Assembly (NCBI RefSeq): GCF_037996765.1
Contig: NZ_JBBNAD010000005.1
Span: 1,210,001-1,274,000, forward strand
Origin: Bdellovibrio sp. GT3
GTDB lineage: Bacteria > Bdellovibrionota > Bdellovibrionia > Bdellovibrionales > Bdellovibrionaceae
Direction: 5' to 3'
Length of the DNA stretch: 64,000 bases
Positions 34,644 through 43,755 of this stretch are shown piece by piece. The translations under genes were made by a program, and so were the position numbers. Numbering within the stretch: the stretch's first letter is position 1; each line of letters opens with the position of its first letter. Below the pieces are notes generated by a model. That model did no database searches. It had not been told where the DNA came from and saw only the letters and a list, made by a program, of their open reading frames with translations.

Positions 34644-35901
34644 TGACCAAAAGATAGTTATAATTATTGGTGGAGGTTTCGCGGGCTTAAGTGCCGCGAA
34701 ATCTCTGGCCAACAAAGAAAAAGTTCATGTTGTCCTGGTTGATCAACGTAATCATCACTTGTTTCAACCGCTGTTGTATCAAGTTGCAACGGCCGGATTA
34801 AATCCCTCCGACATCGCAGTTCCCATCCGGGCAGAGTTTTCCAAAGCCGACAACGTTGAAATTCACATGGGACGGGTCGATTCTGTCGATCTGGAAAAGA
34901 AATTTGTCGTCTCGAACGAAGTTGAGCTGCACTACGACTACCTAATTGTGGCGACGGGTGCGCAACACAGCTATTTCGGGAATCCCGAGTGGGAAGAGTA
35001 CGCTCCGGGTTTGAAAACCGTTGAGCAGGCGACAGAGATTCGCCGTCGTATTCTGCAGGCCTTTGAGGATGCGGAAAATGAAATGGATGCGGAGAAGCAA
35101 AAGGCATTGCTGAATTTTGTCGTGGTTGGTGCAGGACCGACAGGTGTTGAGCTGGCCGGGGCTATTGCGGATATTGCCAGAACAGTTTTGGTTAAAGATT
35201 TTAATCATATTAATCCGGCGAGTGCCCGTGTGTTGCTGGTGGAGGCCGGTCCCAAAATTTTATCTACCTTCAATGATGGTCTTTGCAAGCGCGCGATGCG
35301 CGATTTGCAGGAGATGGGTGTTGAAGTGCGCACATCATCGCGCGTTGAGAAGATAGATGAAAACGGAGTGAGAATTGCAGGGGAGTTTATGCCTGCGCGC
35401 TCTGTATTTTGGGCGGCAGGAGTGCAGGCTTCGCGAATGAAATTCACACCCGAAGTTGCGAAGGATCGTGCGGGTAGAGTTATTGTTCAACAGGATTTTT
35501 CAATTGAAAATTTCCCAGACACATTTGTTATTGGAGATATGGCTCACTTTGAAATTTCTCCTAACAAGTTGCTTCCTGGCTTAGCACCTGCGGCTATGCA
35601 AGCTGGCAAATTTGTTGGTAATGTGGTACTACAAAGTATCGAAGGGCAAGTCCGAAGCTCCTTCAAATATTTGGATAAGGGCCAGATGGCCACTATCGGA
35701 AAACGCAGAGCAATCGCCGAATATGGCTCCCTCAGAATGAAAGGGGTCATTGCATGGCTGGCATGGTTATTCGTTCACGTACTTTACCTGATCGGATTTA
35801 GAAACAGATTGTCTGTAATTACTGAGTGGACTTGGAGTTATGTTTTCTCCAAGCGCGGCTCAAGATTAATTACCTCGCGTGATTGGAAATTGAAAAACTA
35901 A
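34618..35901 (+). CDS. ndh: Type II NADH dehydrogenase
   Basis: This 427-residue flavoprotein oxidises NADH and reduces quinone without pumping protons. The FAD-binding motif GGGFAGLSAAKSL is at about residues 15-27, the NAD-binding motif VVGAGPTGVELAGA at about 168, and FVIGDMAHF completes the FAD site. The C-terminus has a membrane-attaching segment (GVIAWLAWLFVHVLYLIGF). AGCGGAG precedes the ATG, which lies within the end of the RND gene. It gives the organism a second NADH entry point besides the nuo cluster 6 kb downstream. Confidence 0.92.
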   Translation: MPLHHPKSSDQKIVIIIGGGFAGLSAAKSLANKEKVHVVLVDQRNHHLFQPLLYQVATAGLNPSDIAVPIRAEFSKADNVEIHMGRVDSVDLEKKFVVSNEVELHYDYLIVATGAQHSYFGNPEWEEYAPGLKTVEQATEIRRRILQAFEDAENEMDAEKQKALLNFVVVGAGPTGVELAGAIADIARTVLVKDFNHINPASARVLLVEAGPKILSTFNDGLCKRAMRDLQEMGVEVRTSSRVEKIDENGVRIAGEFMPARSVFWAAGVQASRMKFTPEVAKDRAGRVIVQQDFSIENFPDTFVIGDMAHFEISPNKLLPGLAPAAMQAGKFVGNVVLQSIEGQVRSSFKYLDKGQMATIGKRRAIAEYGSLRMKGVIAWLAWLFVHVLYLIGFRNRLSVITEWTWSYVFSKRGSRLITSRDWKLKN

Positions 35902-35973
35902 CGAAAACCTGACAATTGGTTTTTTGTTTAATGATTTTATTTAGAAGAAAATAACGACCCAGAGGAGATTAAA

Positions 35974-36498
35974 ATGGCGAAATTATTTATTCAGGACTTG
36001 CCGACAGAACAAGAGATTAAGGCATCCGTTGAAAACCTGCACACAGAAGAGGTGGACACAGGGATTCTTCATGCAAATCTTCTATTGATGAAGGTCGCTA
36101 ATGAGTTGGACAATCATTTTGAAAATATCCTGTCCAAGTACAGCCTTTCAACAGGGCGTTTTACTTTGTTGTACATGTTGAGAAATGCACCAGAAGGTTT
36201 AAGCCCATCAGCATTGGCATCCATGGCGGGTGTGACTCAGGCTACAATTTCCGGCCTTTTGAATAACATGGAGAAAAACGAACTGATCGTTCGCGAAACT
36301 CACGCGAAAGACGGACGTTCTTTCGTTATCAAATTGACCGACAAAGGTAACAATACTCTGAAAGAGATCTTTCCACAGTGGTATCCACGCGTGAAAAGTT
36401 TTTGGGATCAACAGTTCACTCGTGAGCAAATGCTGAGCTTTAAAGCCACATTGGAAGAGATGATCAAAAAAACAGAGATCCTTGCGACTGAAGGATAG
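35974..36498 (+). CDS. MarR-family transcriptional regulator
   Basis: This 174-residue winged-helix regulator has a dimerisation helix at about residues 25-50, an HTH with LSPSALASMAGVTQATISGLLNNMEKNELIVRE (about 75-107) and the wing HAKDGRSFVIKLTDKG. The strong ribosome site CAGAGGAGAT lies eight bases upstream. It is on the same strand as ndh with about 70 bases between, so it may be independent. Regulated genes are unknown; the efflux block is a candidate by proximity. Confidence 0.9.
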   Translation: MAKLFIQDLPTEQEIKASVENLHTEEVDTGILHANLLLMKVANELDNHFENILSKYSLSTGRFTLLYMLRNAPEGLSPSALASMAGVTQATISGLLNNMEKNELIVRETHAKDGRSFVIKLTDKGNNTLKEIFPQWYPRVKSFWDQQFTREQMLSFKATLEEMIKKTEILATEG

Positions 36499-36508
36499 TC
36501 CAACCTGG

Positions 36509-36540
36509 AAGGCCCCTGATAGGAAACAAGGGGCCTTGTT
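36509..36540 (+). terminator. Terminator-type hairpin after marR-type gene
   Basis: AAGGCCCCT (36509-36517) and AGGGGCCTT (36529-36537) form a nine-pair stem with an 11-base loop. Only a short TGTT tail follows. Confidence 0.6.
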
Positions 36541-36620
36541 GCAATCTGACAATTTTCTCAACGCCTACATAATTTCAAATAGAATGAAGGTAAGTCTTTA
36601 ATTCCTATTTGGAGGTGGTT

Positions 36621-37022
36621 ATGGCGTCAGTTCCTTTGCAAGACAGTGAGACCGCGAAGTGCATCAAGGCCTGCATGAATTGCAGTAAAGCCTGCATGGA
36701 AGCTATTCATTACCTGCTACAGCAAGGTGTATCCGGGAAACAAATTTCCATTCTGCAGATGTGTGTAGAGTCCTGTCAGCTGTCTTCCAAGTTGATGCTG
36801 TCTGATCTTGAATTCCATCATCAGGCTTGTGAGCTTTCTTTTGAATTATCCACTGCATCCGCTGCAGTCTGTGCAGCCTATGATGATCCTGCTATGGAGA
36901 GATGTGCGGAAGCTTGTCGCCACTGTTCGGAAACGTGCCGTGGTATGGCGGGCATGACCGTTCGAATGCAGGGAACCGCCAAAGATTTGCGCAGCTCCCT
37001 ACCTTCATCGGCTCGACTATAA
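36621..37022 (+). CDS. Four-helix Cys-rich copper-storage-like protein (DUF326-type)
   Basis: This 133-residue protein carries 12 cysteines arranged as CxxxC repeats along predicted helices: KCIKACMNCSKAC, QMCVESC and RCAEACRHCSETC. This is the pattern of DUF326/Csp-type four-helix bundles, which hold many Cu(I) ions inside the bundle. There is no signal peptide, so it is cytosolic like Csp3. The ATG at 36621 follows GGAGG closely. It converges with the DUF2063 gene with a six-base overlap. A role in copper buffering is inferred from the family. Confidence 0.85.
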   Translation: MASVPLQDSETAKCIKACMNCSKACMEAIHYLLQQGVSGKQISILQMCVESCQLSSKLMLSDLEFHHQACELSFELSTASAAVCAAYDDPAMERCAEACRHCSETCRGMAGMTVRMQGTAKDLRSSLPSSARL

Positions 37023-37784
37023 AGGAATAAAATCATCTATTACGCCAGCACGAATCAGAGTCTTGAAGAGTCTGTTAACTTCGGCTGGCGATACTATCTG
37101 CGAAAACTCCAAGAGCGCATCGGTGATGCTTTTGCCGTCTTGCAGGCTCAAGATGATTTCGGCGTGAATGGGATCGATAGGCTCGGCCACGGCATGTCCA
37201 TTGAGTTTATAGATCAACAAGCTTTGTGGTTGGCTCCAGTTAATCTCCTCATAAACATATGCAGGCTCCTTGCGACGTTCCCAAAGTTCCAGGACTGAAT
37301 GCATGCTTTGATGCACGCGCATCGCTTCCACAAAACCTATTTTAAAGTTACTGGATTGCAGTTGCTCCTTCAGGCTTGCGGCGGGCAAGGGGTTTGGTGT
37401 TGCCGCGTTTTGGACCTCTTTGATAAGCCATTCAAAGCGCGCCAGGTCCGTCAGAAAAGGAATACCCCTGGTTCGCATTGTTGAACCCAGGTGTTCTGGA
37501 AAGCTGACGCCGTAATCAGAAAGCATAAAACTAACTGAAGGTTGTGAGTCGATATAACGGGTGGAAACATCATGAAACAAGTCACGACCCAAAACCCAAG
37601 CGACGGTTTCAAAGGTTTTCCCCAACGAGCCGGCAAGCTTGGAGTGGTACATGTCGTGATAGATTTCAAATCCCTGATCCAAAGAGATGTTACCCACAGG
37701 ACGGAGATCCCGAATGGATTGAGCATCGGCTTGGCCATCTAGGACGTTTCGTTTAAACAAATGCTGGGCTTCGTTGATTGTCAT
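37017..37784 (-). CDS. DUF2063 (BufC/MbnC-like) putative partner protein
   Basis: This 255-residue protein has the N-terminal DUF2063 domain (FEIYHDMYHSKLAGSLGKTFETVAWVLG, then SFMLSDYGVSFPEHL). Members partner DUF692 enzymes and help present or recognise a peptide substrate in methanobactin- and bufferin-type systems. It overlaps the DUF692 gene by 32 bases, so production of both is coupled. No precursor peptide gene is visible in the operon. Confidence 0.82.
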   Translation of the reverse strand: MTINEAQHLFKRNVLDGQADAQSIRDLRPVGNISLDQGFEIYHDMYHSKLAGSLGKTFETVAWVLGRDLFHDVSTRYIDSQPSVSFMLSDYGVSFPEHLGSTMRTRGIPFLTDLARFEWLIKEVQNAATPNPLPAASLKEQLQSSNFKIGFVEAMRVHQSMHSVLELWERRKEPAYVYEEINWSQPQSLLIYKLNGHAVAEPIDPIHAEIILSLQDGKSITDALLEFSQIVSPAEVNRLFKTLIRAGVIDDFIPL

Positions 37785-38607
37785 TTGAGCTCTCCAGGAT
37801 GAATGAAGCTTTGATCACTTCCATTTCCAATTCGTTAAATTCCGGAATATTTTTTATGCGTTCAATTCCAATGGGCAGATGACGAATCAAGGGTGCCATC
37901 TGTTTAAATAATTCCCAGACCGGAGTTGAAATTGCCGTGGCTTTCTTGTCGATCCAATGGGATTCGGTTTCAGTCGGCCCGGACAAATGCACCAGCTTAA
38001 CTTGATTCATAGGAACTTTTTGCAGGAATCTGCCAGGACAGAAACCGTGGTTAAGGGAATTCACAAACAAGGCCGTCAAATCCAAAACCAAACCACATCC
38101 AGTGCGTCGGGCCAGCTCGCTGATAAACTCAATTTCCGTCTGATTGCTGTCGGCATAGTTCACGTAGGTCGCGATGTTCTCCAGCGCGATAGGGGTCTTT
38201 AAATGACTTTGAACTGTATCGATATTGTTGCAGACCACTTGCAAGGTCTCTTCGTTCCATGGCAGGGGAAGAAGATTGTGCATATTCAGGTCGCTGCTTC
38301 CGTTCCAACTTAAGTGATCTGAAATCAGAAACGGCTCGATGTTTTCATTCAGCGTGCGCAAAGCTTTCAGGTAATTCAAATCGGGCCCTTGGGGATTTCC
38401 GATATTCAGATGGGACCCATGAAGTGCAACAGGATAGTCGTGGCGCAATTTTTTCAGCACTTCCAACGAGTAGCTCTGAGGGGACAGGTAGTCTTCTGTT
38501 GTGCCTTCAAGCCAGGCTACATCCGTGTGCGGCTCGGATTGAAGGTAGGGAAAGTGGGCACTATGTAACATCATGCCCACCTTATAGTTTGAACGGGAAT
38601 GCATCAT
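37753..38607 (-). CDS. DUF692-family multi-iron enzyme homologue (BufB/MbnB-like), divergent
   Basis: This 284-residue TIM-barrel-type protein shows the DUF692 pattern: ALHGSHLNIG, SDHLSW, ALENIATYV, LDLTALFVNSLNHG and KLVHLSGP. Family enzymes use two or three irons to oxidise Cys side chains of peptides to oxazolone/thioamide or similar groups. Compared with the consensus as I remember it, some metal positions differ: the AGH after HL is SGP, and the later I-D-x-H-D reads IDKKA. It might be inactive or use metals differently. ATG 38607 overlaps the YceI stop (ATGA). Confidence 0.8.
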   Translation of the reverse strand: MMHSRSNYKVGMMLHSAHFPYLQSEPHTDVAWLEGTTEDYLSPQSYSLEVLKKLRHDYPVALHGSHLNIGNPQGPDLNYLKALRTLNENIEPFLISDHLSWNGSSDLNMHNLLPLPWNEETLQVVCNNIDTVQSHLKTPIALENIATYVNYADSNQTEIEFISELARRTGCGLVLDLTALFVNSLNHGFCPGRFLQKVPMNQVKLVHLSGPTETESHWIDKKATAISTPVWELFKQMAPLIRHLPIGIERIKNIPEFNELEMEVIKASFILESSNDNQRSPAFV

Positions 38608-39203
38608 TTTGCCTTCCCAGCCAGAATCGCTTCGCCCTGAATATCCACTTCAACTTCATCGCCGACCAGGACTCCACCAGTCTCCATGGCTTTGTTCCAA
38701 ACAAGACCGAAGTCTTTGCGGCTTAGTTTTGTTTCCAGTTCAAAACCCACGCGGCGTTTGCCCTGTGGATCTGTGACGGCGCCATTATAGTCGACATCGA
38801 CAGTGACATCCTTGGTGACTCCGTGAATGGTCAGCTTGGCCTGAACTTTTTCTGGTTTTGCACTCTCGTATTCAGTCTTGGTGCTTTTGAATTCGATGGT
38901 TGGGAACTTTGCCACATCCAGAAAATCCGGGCTTTTCAGATGCTTGTCGCGATCACTTTGATTGGTATCGATTGAGTTCGCTTGAATTTTTACGACGACG
39001 TTGTCCAGTTTTTGGGACTTTTCATCAAAGTCAAAGGAGCCCTCGAATTTATCGAAACGACCTTTTACTTTCGCGATCATCATATGCTGAACTTTGAATG
39101 AGATCGTGGTGTGCGCGGGGTCGATGGTAAACTTCTCGGCCCAGGCTGGAGCGGACATTAGAGTTGCCAGAAGAAGGGCAGTGGCGGTTTTCTGAATTTG
39201 CAT
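38604..39203 (-). CDS. YceI-family periplasmic protein
   Basis: This 199-residue lipocalin-like protein has a signal peptide (TATALLLATLMSAPAWA) and the YceI domain: FTIDPAHTTISFKVQHMMIAKVKGRF, then GKAMETGGVLVGDEVEVDI-type strands at the end. YceI proteins bind polyisoprenoids such as ubiquinone in a barrel. ATG 39203 has GCGAGG upstream; an earlier in-frame start at 39236 would extend before the signal peptide and is less likely. It is the first gene of the YceI-DUF692-DUF2063 operon. Confidence 0.9.
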   Translation of the reverse strand: MQIQKTATALLLATLMSAPAWAEKFTIDPAHTTISFKVQHMMIAKVKGRFDKFEGSFDFDEKSQKLDNVVVKIQANSIDTNQSDRDKHLKSPDFLDVAKFPTIEFKSTKTEYESAKPEKVQAKLTIHGVTKDVTVDVDYNGAVTDPQGKRRVGFELETKLSRKDFGLVWNKAMETGGVLVGDEVEVDIQGEAILAGKAK

Positions 39204-39321
39204 GGGAACCTCGCTTGGTTTGAGTTTCGTAAACATTAATCGTTTAAGAAGAACAAACTCGAGGCAAATTACGTATCGGAAAGACCGCTGACAGCTGTTG
39301 AATAACAGTAATCGAGGGAAT

Positions 39322-39352
39322 AAAAAAAGGGAGCCTGAAGCTCCCTTTTTTT
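39322..39352 (-). terminator. Rho-independent terminator of the subtilisin-like protease gene
   Basis: GGGAGC (39329-39334) and GCTCCC (39340-39345) form a stem around CTGAA, with seven A and seven T on the flanks. It lies about 20 bases after the protease stop. The stem nearly repeats the rpsD terminator in sequence. Confidence 0.85.
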
Positions 39353-39372
39353 ATTCTAAATTTTGTTACTTC

Positions 39373-40794
39373 TTAGAATTTCAAAAGTGCGCCAACATCA
39401 AGTTTGCCGTTGGAAGTCACTTTGCCATTCAATGCCGGGATCGGTTTCGCTGAACCCAGGATCGCAGCTTTCACATCCTGCCATGATTTCTCTGGGTGAG
39501 CAGACCAGTAAAGAGCTGCTGCGCCTGCAACGTGTGGAGTGGCCATTGAAGTTCCATCCCAAGTTGCTTTGAAACCCATTTTGTCGATCACAACATCTGA
39601 GTAGTTGTTGAACACAGTCGTAGAGTAAACAACCACGCCTGGTGCGCCAATATCAACAGAACGGTTACCCCAGTTGGAGAATGAACCCAATTGATCTTTC
39701 ACGTCGATAGCTGCAACAGAGACGATGATATCGTGTGGGTAGCTCGCTGGATAAGCTGGAGCTGCATCGTTATCATTGTCGTAACCAATACCTTTGTGTC
39801 CGTTACCAGCGGCAGCGATAAACAAAACACCTCTGTCTTGCGCGTATTGAACAGCATCACGCAAAGCTTTGTTCTCGGCGCCTGCATTTGGATCTTCACC
39901 TTCAGAGCCCCAGGAGTTGCTCATGATTTTCGCACCGTTATCAACTGCGTATTTGATCGCTTTGATTGCGTCAGCAGTTGTGCCGCCGCCTTTTTCAGAG
40001 ATGAAACGCAAAGACATGATTTTTACATTCGGAGCCACACCAGCAACACCTTTGCCGTTATCGCCACGAGCCGCCACGTTGCCTGCGCAATGTGTGCCGT
40101 GACCTGGGTTGCCACCTTTGAAAAGGATGTCCAGGGGTTCCATAGAAAGGTCATAAGGTTTGTTGTCGTTTGAAACGAAATCCCAGCCAACAACGTCATC
40201 GATGTAGCCATTGCCATCATCGTCTTTGCCGTTGTTTGGAATTTCTTTTGGATTTCTCCATAGATTTGGCAACAGATCTTCGTGAGTGTAGTCAACACCT
40301 GTGTCGATCACAGCCACGACCATCTCAGGATTGCCTTTTGTCACTTTCCAAGCTTCAACCACACCAATGTTGTTCATGCCCCATTGTTTGTTGAAAAGTG
40401 GATCTGCGCCCGAAGTTGATTGCGGAGCGTCAGGAACTTCTGGGTTGTCTTTGATCGCCAGGGCCGCAGGTTGTGGGTTGCGACGCAACATTTTAGCCAA
40501 AGCGGCACGGCGCAATGGGTCTTGGATTTGATAGCTTTCCAGCAAACGGATTGGATAGTTGGGTTGAACGTACTCAATCGCCGGGTTTTTAACCAAGCTG
40601 TTCAGACTCATGGATTTGGGAGCGCGTACGCGAACCAGGTTTTCAGTGATTTTCTCGGTTTTTGCTCCGAAAAGTTCGACGTTGTCATAGCCAGGTGCCA
40701 GTTTAATAAGCAAATCCTGGGTTTTGTGCTGGGCTTGTGCGCCCATCGCGAATGCAAGAACGGCTGATGCGGTAAACACGGCCAACTTCTTCAT
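39373..40794 (-). CDS. Subtilisin-like serine protease (S8), secreted
   Basis: This secreted protease has 473 residues from ATG 40794 (GAAAGGAG upstream). A signal peptide covers residues 1-22 (AVFTASAVLAFAMGAQA). An I9-type propeptide follows (about 25-85, DLLIKLAPGYDNVELF). The catalytic triad is in order: Asp in VAVIDTGVDYTHEDL, His in NPGHGTHCAGNVAARGD and Ser in WDGTSMATPHVAGAAAL, with the oxyanion Asn in FIAAAGNGH. The mature enzyme has about 350 residues with no extra C-terminal domain. Serine proteases of this sort are typical of predatory bacteria; no substrate can be named. Confidence 0.93.
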   Translation of the reverse strand: MKKLAVFTASAVLAFAMGAQAQHKTQDLLIKLAPGYDNVELFGAKTEKITENLVRVRAPKSMSLNSLVKNPAIEYVQPNYPIRLLESYQIQDPLRRAALAKMLRRNPQPAALAIKDNPEVPDAPQSTSGADPLFNKQWGMNNIGVVEAWKVTKGNPEMVVAVIDTGVDYTHEDLLPNLWRNPKEIPNNGKDDDGNGYIDDVVGWDFVSNDNKPYDLSMEPLDILFKGGNPGHGTHCAGNVAARGDNGKGVAGVAPNVKIMSLRFISEKGGGTTADAIKAIKYAVDNGAKIMSNSWGSEGEDPNAGAENKALRDAVQYAQDRGVLFIAAAGNGHKGIGYDNDNDAAPAYPASYPHDIIVSVAAIDVKDQLGSFSNWGNRSVDIGAPGVVVYSTTVFNNYSDVVIDKMGFKATWDGTSMATPHVAGAAALYWSAHPEKSWQDVKAAILGSAKPIPALNGKVTSNGKLDVGALLKF

Positions 40795-40936
40795 GAAAAC
40801 TCCTTTCAAAACAATCCTTGTTATGTGATCGAGCAGTTTGGTTTCTCGACTGAATTTGGGTCGAAAGTAGAGTTTGTTGTCTGGCGAGAGGATAATCAAT
40901 TTCATTTGCGTGTACTCATGATTTTGTTGAGGCGCG

Positions 40937-40965
40937 TTGAAGATGTGCAGACACGGGTCTACAAT
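40937..40965 (+). promoter_or_regulatory. Probable sigma-70-type promoter of the nuo cluster
   Basis: TTGAAG (40937-40942), a 17-base spacer and TACAAT (40960-40965) form a good match to the vegetative consensus. It lies about 75 bases upstream of the nuoB start. Confidence 0.55.
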
Positions 40966-41041
40966 GAGTATCTAGTTGTCAGGATTAAGGTTTTTCGTTA
41001 GTTACTTAATGATAGCTAATTGAAATTGCAGAGGTGTATTT

Positions 41042-41590
41042 ATGCACAAAGATCAAGTGCAGAGTTCCGCACTCGGAACTCAAGCAGCGGACGATATGTC
41101 GCGCGATATTGCGTTCACCACGAAGCTCGATCACATCGTAGCTTGGGGTCGCAAAAATTCGTTGTGGCCAATGCCTTATGGTACTGCTTGTTGCGGTATC
41201 GAATTCATGTCGGTGATGGGACCGAAGTATGACCTTGCTCGTTTCGGAGCCGAGGTTGCGCGCTTCTCTCCACGTCAGGCGGATCTTCTTGTTGTCGCAG
41301 GTACGATCACAGAAAAGATGGCGCCAGTCATCGTTCGTATCTATCAACAAATGCTTGAGCCGAAGTACGTGATTGCCATGGGCGCATGTGCAAGCTCCGG
41401 TGGTTTCTATCGCGCTTACCACGTTCTTCAAGGCGTGGACAAAGTAATCCCTGTTGACGTTTACATCCCAGGTTGCCCTCCGACACCAGAAGCGGTGATG
41501 GACGGTATCATGGCTTTGCAAAAAATGATCGGTGATCACACACCTCGTCCTTGGAAGGACAACTGGAAGAGCCCATATGAGCAAGCTTGA
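41042..41590 (+). CDS. nuoB: NADH-quinone oxidoreductase subunit B
   Basis: NuoB (182 residues) holds iron-sulfur cluster N2, the last cluster before quinone. The vicinal Cys pair TACCGIEF, then MGACASSGG and PGCPPTPEA carry the ligands. It is the first gene of the cluster; nuoA is not upstream as it would be in most operons. AGAGGTGTATTT provides the ribosome site. Confidence 0.96.
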   Translation: MHKDQVQSSALGTQAADDMSRDIAFTTKLDHIVAWGRKNSLWPMPYGTACCGIEFMSVMGPKYDLARFGAEVARFSPRQADLLVVAGTITEKMAPVIVRIYQQMLEPKYVIAMGACASSGGFYRAYHVLQGVDKVIPVDVYIPGCPPTPEAVMDGIMALQKMIGDHTPRPWKDNWKSPYEQA

Positions 41591-43259
41591 TTCAATTAAA
41601 CAAAACCTAGCGGGACGCTTTAACGTAGCGAACTTCAAATTCTCCAACTCTGTTGGTGATGATGTTATTGAAGTGCCTAAGGAAGACATCCCAAATTTGA
41701 TGATGTATTTGCGTGAGTCCGGCATGTTCGACTTCCTGATGGATGTCTGCGGTGTCGATTACCCTACACGCGAAAAACGTTTCGATGTTGTTTACAATCT
41801 TTTCTCTTCAAAAGATAACACGCGTCTTCGCGTAAAAACTCAAGTCGGTGAGGGCGAGTCTGTTGGTACTGCAATTCCAGCTTATCGCGGTGCTGACTGG
41901 TTTGAGCGTGAAGCTTATGACATGTTCGGTATCAAATTCGAAGGTCATCCAAATTTGCGTCGTATCCTGACTCACCACCAATTCGTGGGTCATCCACTGC
42001 GCAAAGATTACGAAGCGGACCACCAACAAGCTTGTACGGCATCCATGCCAATTCACTTCAATAACGAACCGGGTTCTCCGGGTGACGTATTGAATGACAA
42101 ATATGTTCCTTTGAACATCGGTCCGGCCCATACAGCAATGCACGGAACTCTTCGTGTGATGGCTGAGATGGACGGGGAGACAATCGTTCGTTGTAACAAC
42201 GAAATCGGTTACCTTCACCGCTGCTTCGAAAAAATGGCAGAGACTCATCCGTACAATCAGGTGATCCCGTATACAGATCGTTTGAACTACTGTTCTGCTC
42301 CGATGAACAACATCGGTTACTGCAAAACTGTAGAGCGTTTGTTGGGCGTGGAAATTCCGCCAAAAGCACAGGCAATGCGTATTATCCTTGCTGAGCTTTC
42401 CCGTGTTATCGACCATACGATTGCAATCGGTACTGGCGCGATGGACTTGGGTGCTTTGACTTCCTTCTTCTATATGTTCGGTTTGCGTGAACAAGTTTAT
42501 ACTTTGTTTGAAAAACTGTGCGGTGCCCGTCTGACAGTGTCCATGACTCGTGTTGGTGGTATGGCTCAGGACGCTCCGGAAGGCTGGTTCGACGAAGTTT
42601 TGACTCTTTGTAAAGAGCTACGCCGTGGAACTGACGAAATGGCGGGGATGGTTGTTGATAATAAAATCTTCATCCAGCGTACTCGTGGTGTTTGCGCGGT
42701 TTCAGCTGCAGACGCAATTCAGTGGGGCTACACAGGCCCGTTGCTTCGTGCCTCTGGTGTGAGCCTGGATTTGCGTAAAGCGACTCCTTATTATGGTTAC
42801 GATCAATTGGATTTCGACATCCCGGTTGGAACAACTGGCGATATCTATGATCGTTATTTGGTTCGTTTCGAGGAAATGCGCCAGTCCGTTCGTATCATCG
42901 AGCAGGTTTGTAAAAACATTCCGGCGGGTGACTACACGATCCGCGATAAAGGTATCGTTCTTCCAGAGAAAAAAGACGTTTACGGAAACATCGAAGGTCT
43001 GATGAATCACTTCATGCTTGTGATCAAAGGTCTTCGTCCACCTGTAGGCGAAGTTTATGACGCGACAGAGGCAGCCAACGGTGAGTTGGGCTTCCATCTG
43101 GTCAGCGACGGTTCTGCGAATCCATACCGTTTGAAAGTTCGTCCACCATGCTTCGCTATCTATCAGTCTTTCCCGACGGTAGTTAAAGGTGCGATGTTGG
43201 CCGATGCAATCGCAACTGTAGCTTCGATGAACTTGATCGCGGGAGAGTTGGACCGATAG
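41577..43259 (+). CDS. nuoCD: NADH-quinone oxidoreductase subunits C and D, fused
   Basis: This 561-residue fusion has a NuoC (30-kDa) domain at about residues 20-165 ([24 protein letters not shown]) and a NuoD (49-kDa) domain from about 185 to the end ([23 protein letters not shown], then [12 protein letters not shown] and [13 protein letters not shown]). NuoD lines the quinone site. Such a fusion is known in E. coli and other bacteria. ATG 41577 lies inside the nuoB end with GGAAGAG upstream; a longer frame from 41532 is unlikely. Confidence 0.95.
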   Translation: MSKLDSIKQNLAGRFNVANFKFSNSVGDDVIEVPKEDIPNLMMYLRESGMFDFLMDVCGVDYPTREKRFDVVYNLFSSKDNTRLRVKTQVGEGESVGTAIPAYRGADWFEREAYDMFGIKFEGHPNLRRILTHHQFVGHPLRKDYEADHQQACTASMPIHFNNEPGSPGDVLNDKYVPLNIGPAHTAMHGTLRVMAEMDGETIVRCNNEIGYLHRCFEKMAETHPYNQVIPYTDRLNYCSAPMNNIGYCKTVERLLGVEIPPKAQAMRIILAELSRVIDHTIAIGTGAMDLGALTSFFYMFGLREQVYTLFEKLCGARLTVSMTRVGGMAQDAPEGWFDEVLTLCKELRRGTDEMAGMVVDNKIFIQRTRGVCAVSAADAIQWGYTGPLLRASGVSLDLRKATPYYGYDQLDFDIPVGTTGDIYDRYLVRFEEMRQSVRIIEQVCKNIPAGDYTIRDKGIVLPEKKDVYGNIEGLMNHFMLVIKGLRPPVGEVYDATEAANGELGFHLVSDGSANPYRLKVRPPCFAIYQSFPTVVKGAMLADAIATVASMNLIAGELDR

Positions 43260-43281
43260 GTCCAATTCGGAGGAAACATAA

Positions 43282-43755
43282 ATGTTTAAACTTTCTGAAC
43301 AAGGCTTGGCTAACGTAAAAAAAGAACTTGCTCGCTACGAGGCGAAAGAGTCTGCGATTATCCCAAGTCTTTATATTGCTCAAAAAGAAAATAGCGGCTT
43401 CATCACGCCGGATATTATTCGTCACTTGTCTCAAGTGATGGATATTCCTGAAGCGCGTATCAATGAAGTTTTCAAATTCTATACAATGTTCAACCAAAAA
43501 CCGGTGGGTAAGTACCACGTTCAGGTTTGTACGAACATTTCCTGCGCTCTTGAAGGTGGACGTGAGATGGCTCACCACATCTGCAAAGAGTTGGGTGTGA
43601 AATACAACGAAGTTTCTGCTGACGGCCGCTTCACAGTGTCCAAAGTTGAATGTCTTGGTTCTTGCGGTACAGCTCCGATGATGCAAGTGAACGACACTTA
43701 TCACGAGAAGCTGACTCCTGAATCAGCGATGAACTTGTTGAGAGGTATGAGATAA
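43282..43755 (+). CDS. nuoE: NADH-quinone oxidoreductase subunit E
   Basis: This 157-residue subunit carries a [2Fe-2S] cluster (N1a): CTNISCALEGG and ECLGSCGTAPMMQVN supply the four cysteines. An N-terminal helical domain of about 70 residues precedes it. GGAGGAAAC is a strong ribosome site. The stop overlaps nuoF. Confidence 0.95.
   Translation: MFKLSEQGLANVKKELARYEAKESAIIPSLYIAQKENSGFITPDIIRHLSQVMDIPEARINEVFKFYTMFNQKPVGKYHVQVCTNISCALEGGREMAHHICKELGVKYNEVSADGRFTVSKVECLGSCGTAPMMQVNDTYHEKLTPESAMNLLRGMR

Noticed and set aside
38608-39360. A small Cys-rich precursor peptide for the DUF692 enzyme.
   Set aside because: Apart from YceI, which has no cysteine, no small ORF with several Cys and a ribosome site is found around the operon.
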